This document shows, one piece after another, positions 15,927 through 25,500 of a DNA stretch of 47,283 nt (positions are counted from its first letter, which is position 1; every line of letters begins with the position of its first letter). The position numbers and the translations under genes were made by a program. Under the pieces are notes generated by a model. It did no database searches. It was not told the origin of the DNA and saw nothing but the letters and a program-made list of their open reading frames with translations. Origin of the DNA: SBAX01 sp043806315 (GTDB taxonomy: Bacteria; Planctomycetota; Phycisphaerae; UBA1845); assembly GCA_043806315.1 (NCBI GenBank), contig JAZDHF010000188.1:1-47283 (forward strand), given 5' to 3'.

Positions 15927-18353
15927 GTGCTTCCTGAAACTCGCCGTTACGACCGGACTTGGGCACGCTTGCTGGTGCTGACCTGGGGCGTACAGGCGAT
16001 TATGACCCAATCCCTCCTGTTGCGCGAGTCGCTGGTTCTGATGTTTGGAAGCGAGTTTGCATGGGGGATCGTCCTTTTTGCGTGGCTGTTCGGTGTGGCC
16101 GTCGGGGCAGTCGTCGGCGGATGGCTCGCGGAACGATCGGCAAGCACCGATCTGTGGCTGGTGGCGGCGTTGACGGCTTTGAGCGCCGCGGCATGTGCAG
16201 AGTTATGGGTCTTTCGCGGGGCGAGGGCGTGGTTGGGGGTCGCGGCAGGAGAGTTGCTGCCCCTGCCGAAGGCCGCACTGGCCGGCGTGCTGTTTGTTTC
16301 CCCCGCGAGCGCCTTGGTGGGGATGGCGTTTCCGTTGGCCTGTTGTCTGCGGCGCACACCGCCGGAGCCTACCCCGGAAAACGCGCGACTTCTGTCCCTT
16401 GGTCAGGTGTTTTCGATTGAATCCGTCGGCAGCCTCCTGGGCGGCGCGATGTTCAGCTTCTGGGCGGTGGACCACGTGGCGCCCTTCCAGATCGCACTGG
16501 GCTGCGCCGCCCTCACGACGGCCGCCGCGGCTGCGTTTCTTGGCGCTACACGCCGAAGATTGCGCTCGAGCGTCTGCGTGGCCGCGTTCTGCGCTGTCGC
16601 CTTGTTGCTCTCGGTGTTCACCGGCGAAACCATCCACCGACGTCTTGTCGATCGTCGTTGGCGGAATCTGGCCCCGGGCTTTGAGCTTTGTGCCGAAGCG
16701 GAGACGAAATACCAGAATCTCGCCATCGCTCGGCGGGAAGAGCAGTTTGCCCTGTACAGCGACGGACAGGTCGCCGCGACCTTCCCCGATCCCTATACCT
16801 TCGTGCCCCTCGCTCATTTCTGGCTCTGTCAGCACCCCTCCCCGCGGAACGTGCTTGTGCTGGGCGGCGGGGCGGAGGGGCTGCTGGGCGAGATTCTCCG
16901 CCACCCCGTGCAACGTGTGGACTACGTCGAGGCCGACCCGCGACTCATCGAGTTTATCGCTCCCTTCCTCAGCGACGAGGACCGTCAAGCGTTGCAGGAC
17001 CCGCGCGTGACCGTCCACCACGAGGACGCGCGGCACTTCATCAAAACGCAGAGCCGTCATTTCGATTTGGTCATTGCGCGGCTGCCCGAGCCGATGTCCG
17101 CCTTGCGCGCACGGCTGTATACGACGGAGTTTTTCCGCGAGCTGCGCCGAGCGATGACGCCTCACGCCGTGCTGTGCCTGACCGCGGCGGCAACGCCCGG
17201 AGCGCTTTCCGAGGCATCCGCCGAATACCTTGCGTCAATGCGAGCGACCCTTCGGACGCAGTTCCCCTCGGTGACCATCGGCTGGGGCGACCCCGCGCAA
17301 GTGCTGGCCGCGACCGGACCCGGACTCGTGACGACCGATGCCTATGAGTTGTCGAAGCGTTACGCGAGCCGCGGCGTTCATTCCGATCGCTTCGACCCCG
17401 CCTGGTTCGCGGGGGCGACGGATTGGCTCGACCTCGATAAGCTGCAAGAGCGTGCCGCCGAACTCGACGCCACGACCCGCCTCTCCATCAGCACCGATCT
17501 GCATCCCGTCATCTACATCCAGCGTCTGGCGCTGTGGGAGAAAATGACCGGCGGACGGTCGCGGAGTGTCCTCGAGGGGCTGCGATCCGTCGGCTGGTTG
17601 CCACTGATCCTTGCCGTACTTGGAATGGGAGGGATCGCACTTCTTCCCAGCTATGCCCGCGCTCGAACCGCTCTCGGGCCTACGCAACGATCCTCAGCAT
17701 CCGCCGGAGCGCCGGCCCATGTCGACCGGAGCTGGCTCTCGCAGGGGGCGGTGGTGCTCTCCGTCGGGAGTACGGGGTTTGCGACGATGGCGCTCAGCAT
17801 GATCTGGCTGTTCGCGTTTCAGAATCTCTACGGCTACGTCTACCAACGGATCGGCTGGATTGTCGCACTCTTCATGGCCGGTCTGGCTCTGGGATGCGGA
17901 CTTGTCGGTTGGCGCCGCGACCAGGCTGCGGACGGCGAACGCCGTCTGCGTCTACTTTGGCGGCGGCTCATCCTCGTGGACACCCTGTTGGCTCTGTCGG
18001 CTCTTTCCGTTCCGGTCGTTCTGCCCCCACTGGGGGCCTTGCAAAGCGGTGCGTGGACATTCCGGTTGGTGGAAGTGTGCTTATCCGCGCAGGTTCTGTT
18101 GGGCGGCGTGCTCGGCGGAGCGTCTTTTGCCCTGGCCGGTGAAGCGCAATTGGCCATGACGGCCCGGGCGGGCGCCGCGGCCGGGAGTATTGTCAGCGCC
18201 GATCATGCCGGCGCATGTCTCGGCGCTCTGTCTTGCGGGATCCTCCTGGTTCCGGTCTTCGGCACGGCGGCGACGGCGTTGCTGATCGCGGGGATCAAAA
18301 TCAGCTCGGCCGCCCTGCTGTTTGCGGCTCCGCGGCTTTCTCGCGGGGCTTGA
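15927..18353 (+). CDS. Membrane protein with spermidine-synthase-like domain
   Basis: 808 residues from a GTG start with GAGGA about 10 bases upstream. An N-terminal set of about seven transmembrane helices is followed by a soluble Rossmann domain (about residues 270-480). A C-terminal helix bundle (about 545-800) completes it. The soluble part has the nucleotide-cofactor loop VLVLGGGAEGLLGEIL near 308, YVEADPRLIEF, and HEDARHFIKTQSRHFDLVIA. In true aminopropyltransferases the last motif continues with a catalytic Asp (DxxDP-like); here it reads ARLPEP, so classical spermidine synthesis is doubtful. Multi-helix relatives are usually annotated fused MFS/spermidine synthase. The last 53 bases overlap the convergent radical SAM gene. 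Confidence 0.85.
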   Translation: MLPETRRYDRTWARLLVLTWGVQAIMTQSLLLRESLVLMFGSEFAWGIVLFAWLFGVAVGAVVGGWLAERSASTDLWLVAALTALSAAACAELWVFRGARAWLGVAAGELLPLPKAALAGVLFVSPASALVGMAFPLACCLRRTPPEPTPENARLLSLGQVFSIESVGSLLGGAMFSFWAVDHVAPFQIALGCAALTTAAAAAFLGATRRRLRSSVCVAAFCAVALLLSVFTGETIHRRLVDRRWRNLAPGFELCAEAETKYQNLAIARREEQFALYSDGQVAATFPDPYTFVPLAHFWLCQHPSPRNVLVLGGGAEGLLGEILRHPVQRVDYVEADPRLIEFIAPFLSDEDRQALQDPRVTVHHEDARHFIKTQSRHFDLVIARLPEPMSALRARLYTTEFFRELRRAMTPHAVLCLTAAATPGALSEASAEYLASMRATLRTQFPSVTIGWGDPAQVLAATGPGLVTTDAYELSKRYASRGVHSDRFDPAWFAGATDWLDLDKLQERAAELDATTRLSISTDLHPVIYIQRLALWEKMTGGRSRSVLEGLRSVGWLPLILAVLGMGGIALLPSYARARTALGPTQRSSASAGAPAHVDRSWLSQGAVVLSVGSTGFATMALSMIWLFAFQNLYGYVYQRIGWIVALFMAGLALGCGLVGWRRDQAADGERRLRLLWRRLILVDTLLALSALSVPVVLPPLGALQSGAWTFRLVEVCLSAQVLLGGVLGGASFALAGEAQLAMTARAGAAAGSIVSADHAGACLGALSCGILLVPVFGTAATALLIAGIKISSAALLFAAPRLSRGA

Positions 18354-19548
18354 AAGCCAGCGCCTGCTCCGCCGACCAGATGCCGGGGACCGGCGTCGCG
18401 CAGTCGGGACACTTGCCGTCCCGGATGCGGTTGGATTGCACGCGAAAACCGGTCCGCCGAATCAACGGCCCTTTGCACTGGTGGCAATAGGTATTCTCGC
18501 CGGGATGAGTGGGCACGTTGCCGGCGTACGCATAGTGCACACCGGCATCCAGCGCGATCTGCCGGGCCCGTTCGAGCGTGGAAACGGGCGTGCTCGGAAG
18601 GTTATTGATCCGATAGGTCGGGTGGAAGCGCGTGAAATGCATGGGCACGTCGGGGCCAAGGTGTTGGACGACCCACTCGCTCATCTGCTTGATCTCGTCC
18701 GGGGAGTCATTCAGCGTGGGGATCAGCAGAATCACCAGTTCGAACCAGATGCCGATGTCCTTGAGCGTCTCCAAGGTGGCCAGGACCGGTTTGAGTTTGC
18801 CCGCGCAGGTCTCTTCATAGAACTTTTCGCTGAAGGCCTTGAAATCGACCTTCAAGCCGGTCAGATGCCGGCAGAGCTCGCGGAGAGGTTTTTCCTGGAT
18901 GTAGCCGTTGGAGATCATGACGCTGCCGATTCCCTGCTGCCGGGCGAGGGCCGCGGTGTCGTGAACGTACTCGTAAAAGATGACCGGCTCCGAATAGGTA
19001 TAGGCGATCGTCGGGGCACGTCGCGCCTGGGCCGCCGCAATCAGTCGCTCGGGTTCCACCAGGACGCTTTCAACCTGTTCCGGTCGGAACTGGCTGATCT
19101 GCCAGTTCTGGCAGAACTTGCATTCGATGTTGCAGCCGGCGGTGGCGACCGAAAAGGCGGTGGTCCCCGGCAAGTAGTGAAACAACGGCTTTTTCTCGAT
19201 CGGATCGACGTTGGCCGAGCACAGGGCGCCGTACACGAGCGTCTGGTACTTGCCTTCACGATTCTCGCGGACGCCGCAATAGCCGCGCTCGACATCGGCG
19301 ACTTCGCACTCTCGCGGGCAGAGCACGCACTTGACTCTGTTTTCGTCGAGCTTCTCCCAGAACATGGCCTCATGACGGGCGAGGCCCTTGAGTCTGGGCC
19401 CCGTCAGCACGCCCGGACCGGCGATATCCTGAGCGAACGCGCCGAGCTCGTCGATCGGGCAGAGGGCGCCGGCCGCGCCGCAGGCGATCGTCCATTGCAG
19501 AAGGTCGCGCCGCGTGGGGCGGCTAAAAAGATTATCGAGGTTGTCCAT
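18301..19548 (-). CDS. amrS: AmmeMemoRadiSam-system radical SAM enzyme, Tat-type N-terminus
   Basis: 415 residues from the ATG at 19548, which has GAGGTG 5 bases upstream; a GTG at 19554 is an alternative. The radical SAM cluster motif is C139-x3-C143-x2-C146 (CNIECKFCQNW). Upstream lies CVLCPRECEVADVERGYCGV, typical of this family, and the C-terminus has a zinc-ribbon-like CHQCKG...CPDCATPVPG. Unusually, the protein begins with PTRRDLLQWTIACGAAGALC, a twin-arginine signal-like segment, although the enzyme needs cytoplasmic S-adenosylmethionine. It is translated two bases after a DUF362 stop, in an operon with the Memo-AMMECR1 fusion. The substrate is unknown to me. Confidence 0.9.
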   Translation of the reverse strand: MDNLDNLFSRPTRRDLLQWTIACGAAGALCPIDELGAFAQDIAGPGVLTGPRLKGLARHEAMFWEKLDENRVKCVLCPRECEVADVERGYCGVRENREGKYQTLVYGALCSANVDPIEKKPLFHYLPGTTAFSVATAGCNIECKFCQNWQISQFRPEQVESVLVEPERLIAAAQARRAPTIAYTYSEPVIFYEYVHDTAALARQQGIGSVMISNGYIQEKPLRELCRHLTGLKVDFKAFSEKFYEETCAGKLKPVLATLETLKDIGIWFELVILLIPTLNDSPDEIKQMSEWVVQHLGPDVPMHFTRFHPTYRINNLPSTPVSTLERARQIALDAGVHYAYAGNVPTHPGENTYCHQCKGPLIRRTGFRVQSNRIRDGKCPDCATPVPGIWSAEQALAFKPREKAAEPQTAGRPS

Positions 19549-19550
19549 GG

Positions 19551-20549
19551 TCACACCTCGACTCGCTCGATCTTGGCCAGATCGGCGACGCCCAGGCCAC
19601 GGACGCCGGCCGTGGCAATGTGCCGGGGCGGACGGTTCTCCTCGGCCAGCGACTTCAGGCCGCGGGCTTTGCGCTCCGCATCAAGAAAATCCGCCCCCAC
19701 TGCGTCCACGGCCACAAAATCGGCGCCCACGATGAGACCGCCGAACGCCCAGACATAGCCCGGATGTTTGGAGGGACCGCCGTGGCACTGGCCCCGCGTG
19801 GCATCGCAAACCGTGAGTCGCCATCGTGGACGCACGAAGCGATGCGACACCACGTCGACGACGTAGGGGTCGCAGTTGTGGTCGTGATACTTGTTGGGGT
19901 TGTGGATGGCTCCGTAGAAGTTCTTCATTCCCAGCGACACGCCCGCAAGATTGTGGTCCTTGAGCACGGGCACGCTGATCAGGGCGTCGACCTGCTCGGC
20001 GACAACGCGCGAGAAACTCGATCCGATCTCCCCGCTGGTTTCGATGTTGCTCTGATACCCGCTGCCGATAGACTCCGCGTCGGTACCGTAGCATTTGACG
20101 CCCTGTGCGGCGCGACTCAGCTTGAACCCCGCCTTGTCTAACTCCACGTCGAAGCGGTCCCAGATGATGATGTTCTCTGCCGGAACGTCGGCCTGCCGCA
20201 GACCGGCGACGACGGCATCAACGACCGCCGGTTGGGTCGAGTGGCCGAGGGTGTTGACCTTGATCCCCACCCGATCCGTGGGCTTGAACCATCGCCGCCA
20301 GGCCCCCGCCGCGTCCCCTGCTCCGGTGAGCCTTTGCATCGAGGCGTCGAGCAGCTTCCGCAGGAGGTCGCCATGTTCATCGACGCTCCCCCCCGCCAGG
20401 GCGTCATCGCGGGCGATGATGACACGGGCGGACGGCTCCGGGGCTTCGCCCCGCGCAGCGCTGAGCCATTGCCCTCGAGGCAGCGCAGCGCCAGCCGTGG
20501 CGACGCCGATCTGTGCCAGGAATTGTCGTCGCGTACTGAGTGAAGACAT
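19551..20549 (-). CDS. DUF362 protein with Tat signal (copy 2)
   Basis: 332 residues with GGAGGG about 6 bases before the ATG. The start is a textbook Tat signal, STRRQFLAQIGVATAGAALP. The DUF362 core shows DRVGIKVNTLG, AVVDAVVAGLRQADVPAENI, ALISVPVLKDHNLAGVSLG and VGADFVAVDAVGADFLD. No cysteine cluster motif is present, so it probably does not bind an iron-sulfur cluster by itself. It sits between the Memo-AMMECR1 fusion (27 bases upstream) and the radical SAM gene (stop and start nearly touching), so the three are almost certainly co-translated. The role is unknown. Confidence 0.88.
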   Translation of the reverse strand: MSSLSTRRQFLAQIGVATAGAALPRGQWLSAARGEAPEPSARVIIARDDALAGGSVDEHGDLLRKLLDASMQRLTGAGDAAGAWRRWFKPTDRVGIKVNTLGHSTQPAVVDAVVAGLRQADVPAENIIIWDRFDVELDKAGFKLSRAAQGVKCYGTDAESIGSGYQSNIETSGEIGSSFSRVVAEQVDALISVPVLKDHNLAGVSLGMKNFYGAIHNPNKYHDHNCDPYVVDVVSHRFVRPRWRLTVCDATRGQCHGGPSKHPGYVWAFGGLIVGADFVAVDAVGADFLDAERKARGLKSLAEENRPPRHIATAGVRGLGVADLAKIERVEV

Positions 20550-20576
20550 CCGTGACCCTCCAGTCTGTGCAATCGT

Positions 20577-22112
20577 TCAGCGTCGGTCCCCGGCCGATGG
20601 AGCGGTCGGCTTCGGCTCGCCGAACACTTCCGCTTCGAAGGAGTATATCTCCGCCTCCGGCTGTTTCCATGCTTCAGGCGGCAGACCGGCCTTCCGACAC
20701 GTTTCTGACAAGAACTCTGCCCGTGTCCAGCCCCGTCGCGCGGCGACCTGGGGGAGCAACACGCCGCGGCGAGGCCCCAGCGAGATCATCAGCCCGTGTC
20801 GACCGACAATGATCTCTTCGGTTTTTTGGACCCGTTTCATCGGGGTCAGATAGCTGATCTCGACATCAAGCTGATCGAACTCCCCCGCCGTCACGGGATT
20901 ATCGCGAAAGCGGAAGTCCTGGCAGGCCGATACCGCGTTGCCCGTCACAGACTGATAGAGCGGCCCGTCCGCAACCATGTTGCCGATGCAACCGCGAAGG
21001 CGGCCGTGATTCTCCAGCGTCACAAAGCACGCTCCGTCGGCGCGGAGCTTTTCCGGGAGCTTATCGGTCTCCACCCGCGGCGGCTCCTTCCTGCCGAGCT
21101 GCGCCTTGACCGCGAGGCGGGCGAGCGACAAGAGACGGTCTCGATCCTCTCGGTTCAGCGTTCCGGCGCGGGCGGTGAAGACGAATGACTGGTAGGTCAC
21201 GCTGTTGGTCCAGTCGTTCATCATCCGCCCGGAAGTGTCCGACCCGGCGCGAACGGCCCTCGGACTGTCGCCCATCGACAGCACGCGCAGCAACAGCGCG
21301 ATGGGGCCGCGGCCGCAGATCGTGTCCTGCGTCTTTGCCAGGTGATCGAGGAAACCGTCGAAGTCACAGTTGAGGATCGGCCCCGCTGCCTGGTCGGCGA
21401 GTTCGCGGAGTTTATTCGGCGCGTCGTTCTCGAAGGGCGTGTACCCGTACTGGGGGCCGAAGTGCGTGAAATCGCTGCTCGCCACCAGCAGCGTATCCTC
21501 GTCCACCCAGCGGAGCATGGCGTCGGCGACCGTCGCGTAATCACTGGGAGACATCCGCCCGATCAGCAACGGCACCAGCCGAAACTCGCGGACGGTCCTT
21601 TGGAGAAACGGTAGTTGTAGTTCGAGCGAATGCTCACCGCGATCTATTCCGGGATGCGCGGCGAATCCGGGACTTTTCAGCAGGGAATCGCACACTTCCC
21701 GGTCGATGGGGACTTCGCCCAGCGGCGTTCGATAGGCCGTGAGATCCTCGGGCACATCGACCCCGTTGTAGAGACCGGCGCTGGAATGGCTGAACGCCAG
21801 GACGATGACGCGCCGGTACTGATGACCCTGCAGCCGGCGGTAACTCTCGGCCGCAACCGGCGCGCTGAAGCGATAACCGGCATGTGGCACGATCAGCGCG
21901 AGCGGTCTCACCCCCGGCGTCGGCGGCGAGGCGCGGGCAAGGAGATCGTCAACTTGCCTCGCAAGCTCCGCCTCGCTCTCGGGATACCACTGACCGGCGC
22001 AATACGCCGGGCGGACTTTCGGTTCCGCCGTTCCCGCAAACCCCGCCGTCCCGGCGCAAATGCCAATCGCGCCAAGGCAAAGAAAACACCGAACGCACTT
22101 CGTCGCGTACAT
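20577..22112 (-). CDS. amrBA: Exported Memo-AMMECR1 fusion (AmmeMemoRadiSam proteins B and A)
   Basis: 511 residues starting at the ATG at 22112, chosen because GGAGG lies 8 bases upstream; it overlaps an earlier in-frame ATG. A Sec-type signal (residues about 7-28, CFLCLGAIGICAGTAGFAGTA) precedes the Memo domain (about 33-312). Residues matching the metal ligands of human MEMO1 are present: His77 in PHAGY, His109 in FSHSSAG, His217 in SSDFTHFG and Cys265 in TICGRGPI. The AMMECR1 domain (about 315-495) carries LRGCIGN near 369 and LLPQVAARRGW. In most organisms these are separate proteins beside the radical SAM enzyme. The biochemical function of the system is not established, though metal handling fits the conserved ligands. 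Confidence 0.9.
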   Translation of the reverse strand: MYATKCVRCFLCLGAIGICAGTAGFAGTAEPKVRPAYCAGQWYPESEAELARQVDDLLARASPPTPGVRPLALIVPHAGYRFSAPVAAESYRRLQGHQYRRVIVLAFSHSSAGLYNGVDVPEDLTAYRTPLGEVPIDREVCDSLLKSPGFAAHPGIDRGEHSLELQLPFLQRTVREFRLVPLLIGRMSPSDYATVADAMLRWVDEDTLLVASSDFTHFGPQYGYTPFENDAPNKLRELADQAAGPILNCDFDGFLDHLAKTQDTICGRGPIALLLRVLSMGDSPRAVRAGSDTSGRMMNDWTNSVTYQSFVFTARAGTLNREDRDRLLSLARLAVKAQLGRKEPPRVETDKLPEKLRADGACFVTLENHGRLRGCIGNMVADGPLYQSVTGNAVSACQDFRFRDNPVTAGEFDQLDVEISYLTPMKRVQKTEEIIVGRHGLMISLGPRRGVLLPQVAARRGWTRAEFLSETCRKAGLPPEAWKQPEAEIYSFEAEVFGEPKPTAPSAGDRR

Positions 22113-22143
22113 CTCACGTACCTCCATCTAACCCCGGGGGGAC

Positions 22144-22172
22144 ATTATACCCACGATGGGCACTTCCGTCGA
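22144..22172 (-). promoter_or_regulatory. Candidate sigma-70-like promoter for the amrBA-DUF362-amrS operon
   Basis: On the minus strand TCGACG (22172-22167) is separated by 17 bases from a perfect TATAAT (22149-22144), about 32 bases before the amrBA ATG. The -35 matches four of six consensus positions. The site lies within the tail of a transposase remnant. Confidence 0.45.
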
Positions 22173-22552
22173 TACCGAGAGTGGCCCCGGCGAGGGCATA
22201 CCCTTTCCGCCACCCTTCCGCCGCCCGATCGCTACCCGGGTCGAAGAGCCGGTGCAGAACGGTCAGGAATACGGCCCGCTCCACCGAGAACTGAAACCGG
22301 CGATCGTTCAGCCAGGCGCTCAAGACCTCCGCCATACCTAGTTCCTGCCACAACCGCTCGAAGAGCAGTGGCGGGCCGATCTTGATCGTTTCCACCGCCT
22401 CCGTCTGCCCCCGCTCCTGGGCCTCCAGTACCGCGGTCCGTTCGGCGAAGCGGGCGCAGGAGGCGATCAGGGCGTCGATCCTCCCGCGTTCCTGTAGAAC
22501 GTCGAGGCGTCCCAGGGTGGCGATCACTTGCCGGCGGACGTGACCGTCGGCG
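22160..22552 (-). pseudogene. IS1634-type transposase, N-terminal remnant
   Basis: An open frame of about 130 codons reads DGHVRRQVIATLGRLDVLQE, then IGPPLLFERLWQELGMAEVL and AVFLTVLHRLFDPGSDRAA, the N-terminal region of IS1634-family transposases. The true start, the whole catalytic domain and the inverted repeats are missing. The similarity fades near 22165, where the amrBA promoter region begins. At the other end it abuts the stop codon of the giant envelope gene within a few bases. It marks an old insertion followed by deletion between the two loci. Confidence 0.8.
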
Positions 22553-22557
22553 TCGCT

Positions 22558-25500
22558 TCAGGGTGACAGGCGAACCTGCACGTTGACGAACTCGAAGTCG
22601 TCAATGTCGCTGTCGCTCGGTGCGGCGATGATCTGTAACGAGTTCTTTCCCGGTCGGAGCAGCGCCGCGTCGAACGGGGCGACGAACTCGCCGAAGCGGC
22701 CGTCCTCGGGCGCGTGGTTCAGCCTTTTTTTCAGGGTCGTGCCGTTGATCACCACGCGGTGGTTGCGCTGGACGCCCTTGGCCAGCAAGCGGACCTCCGC
22801 CCGGCTGAACTTCAGTGACGCAGAGTCGGGCGACAACTCGAACTCCGCCGCCAGCTCGGACCCCTCGGATTTTTTCTGGAACTGACTGTTGATCGCCCCG
22901 TCGAAATGGTCATCGCCCAGGTGGTGAACGTCGGGAACCGCCTCCGTCACCAGTACGGCGTCACTGACCGCTTCGAGTGCGAAATCAACGGTCACCGTGC
23001 GGCCTTCCAGTCGCGCCCGTTCCACATTTGCGGACTGCGGCACAAAACCCTTGTGGGACGCGGACAGTGCGAAGAAGTCCGGCACGTCCGGTGCGTCCAG
23101 CATGTACGTCCCATCCGGTTCCGTAAACGCCGTCACGGGCGTGCGGTCGGGCAGGTCGAGCCGAACCGCCGCGCCGGCCAATGCCCGATGGGTCGCCGCA
23201 TCCGTCACCACGCCTCGAATGGTGCCCACCGCCAATGGCTCGCCGTCAAGGTCAGGTCTTGCGGACGCTGTCGCAGGATCGATGAAATAAAGCGGCAAAT
23301 AACGGTAATAGACCTCCAGCATCAGTGTACACAGTGCCGTCTGGTAAATGCGTCCGCCGATCTTGGACCATTCGTCGACCGGATCCCAACTGCCCGCGGC
23401 CCGGCCGTCCTTCCGCTGATGCTTGGTCAATTCCTCAGTAAGGGCCTTGTTCCAGGTCTCCCATTCCTTTCCCTGGTGCTGGAAGAGCGCCAGTGATGCG
23501 TAATACCAGAAATATGTGCTGGCGTCGGATTCCCAATGGGGAAGATGTTGGAGAATGAAATCCACGGAGTCCCGCATTCGACGATGATCCGGTCGCAAAC
23601 CGAGGAGCAGTTGAGCGAACATCCCTTCGGCAGTCATGCTCGGCTTGGGACGTTGTCCCGGTTGATAGGCGTACAGTCCCGGCCGCGGCCGCTCACTCAC
23701 CCGGTCGAGCCAGGCTCGCGCCGCATCGAACGCCTCGCCCGACACGTCCACGCCCGCATTCGATGCGCTCTTCAGTGCCATTACCTGCCACCCGAGTACG
23801 GAAGTGTCACCGGGTTGCCCCGGATCGTATCGCCAACCGCCGACGTTCGTGTTTCTCGCTCGTTGGATGAACCCGGCGGCGCGCTGCACCGGTTCGAACA
23901 ACTGCCGATCGCCGGTCATGGCATAGGCCTCGGATAGGGCGATCGTGGCAATGCCGTGACTGTACATCGTCTCCTCGCCGCGAAGATCCCCGTCGGCCTT
24001 CTGCCGCGACGAAAGCCAACGCAGGGCGCGCTCGACGTTCTCGCGGTATAGACCGGCCTTCACATGCGTATGGCCCGCACCGAGGAAGCAGAGGAGACTT
24101 AGCCCCGTAAGTGCATGATCGGCCTGAATGTGCGTCTCCCCGCCGCATTGTCCGCATCCTTGGTCGAAATTCGCGGCGCTCCAATGTCCATCGCGGTTCT
24201 GATGTGCGGAGAGCCATTGCAACGCCAAGTCCACGGCCCCTTCCGTCTCCTTACTCCCCCCCATCTGTTCGACGATTTCCATCCGCCGATCGGAGAAGCG
24301 CTGCACATAGGGGTTTTCCGGCGGCTTTTCCTCCGTGGGGAGGCTCAGTTCCAATTTCGTCGGCTGGGAGACCGGCCGCAGTTCCGTTGTCGCCGGTGAG
24401 CCGACAACGCCGACGCCGATCCGCGCGGGCGCCGCGTCACGCTGCGCCGATGACGCATCGAACAGGCCCATGGACCGTTCATTTGCCCCGCCGTCGCCTG
24501 ACTGCCGCGCGATCGACATCGCCACCCAGGGAACAGCGGCGAGGCCCGCGCCCGGACCCGCCGCAGGCGCTCGCGACGACCCGATCGACAGACTCGGCGT
24601 CGGCGGCTTCGGCTCCGACGGCTCGGCGTTCTTCGCGCTCCGGGCGCTTGCGACTGCCCCACTCGTCTCGAGTCCCGGTAACGCCAGCGCCGCCGCCGAA
24701 AGAGCTGGAACGTTCACGTCTGTTCCCACCGCGACGCGGCCGGATGGTCGGGGCGCGGCCTCATGCACGGCGTTGTTGATGTCACCTGCGAATGAGGAAT
24801 CGTGTCCGCTGCCGCCGGCCGACGCAGCCGACGATACCGGACTCAGAGAAACGGCGACCGTTCCCGTAGTCGTTCCAAACGAGCACGGCGTCGCGGCCCG
24901 GGCAGACGTCGGTGACGCCGGTGCAGCGATCCCGACCGCGCCTTCTTCCTGCGGCGTAGCTGAACCCGCGACCGCCGCCGGAACGGCTAGCGCAAGAGAC
25001 GATGCAGCACCGGTGTCATAGGATGGCACCACGGCCGGCGGTGGCGCCGGCGGATGGAGTCCGGACTCGCCTCGCGGTGCGGCATCGTTGGGCGAAACCC
25101 GCTCGACGAAACTGAGCTCGGTCGAGAATGCCGTGCCCGCGCCCGTCGTCACCGGCTCGATAGCCGTCCGCATTGCCGCGTAGTCGCCGGCGCCCGTTGG
25201 GGCTGAAATCGTGGACCGAGCGATGCGCGGAAGTTCTCCCGTAGGGCCCATCAGCGGCCGTTCCGCTTCCGCGTTGCGGATGGGCGAGGTCACGTCGGGC
25301 AACGCCGTTTCCAGCGTCCGAGAAGGCGGGGTCGGGAGCTCTGGCGTGGGCCTCGGCAGCGCGACCAAGAGTCGGTCGGAGTGGGTGTCGGAGGGCGGCG
25401 ACCATTCCCCGATGCTCGCCGGCGGCGAGATGCTCGAGCGTTCGACGGTCGTCTGCACGGCGGCCTCCGCGATCTGGAACTCGTCCCGGGTGCCCGACCG

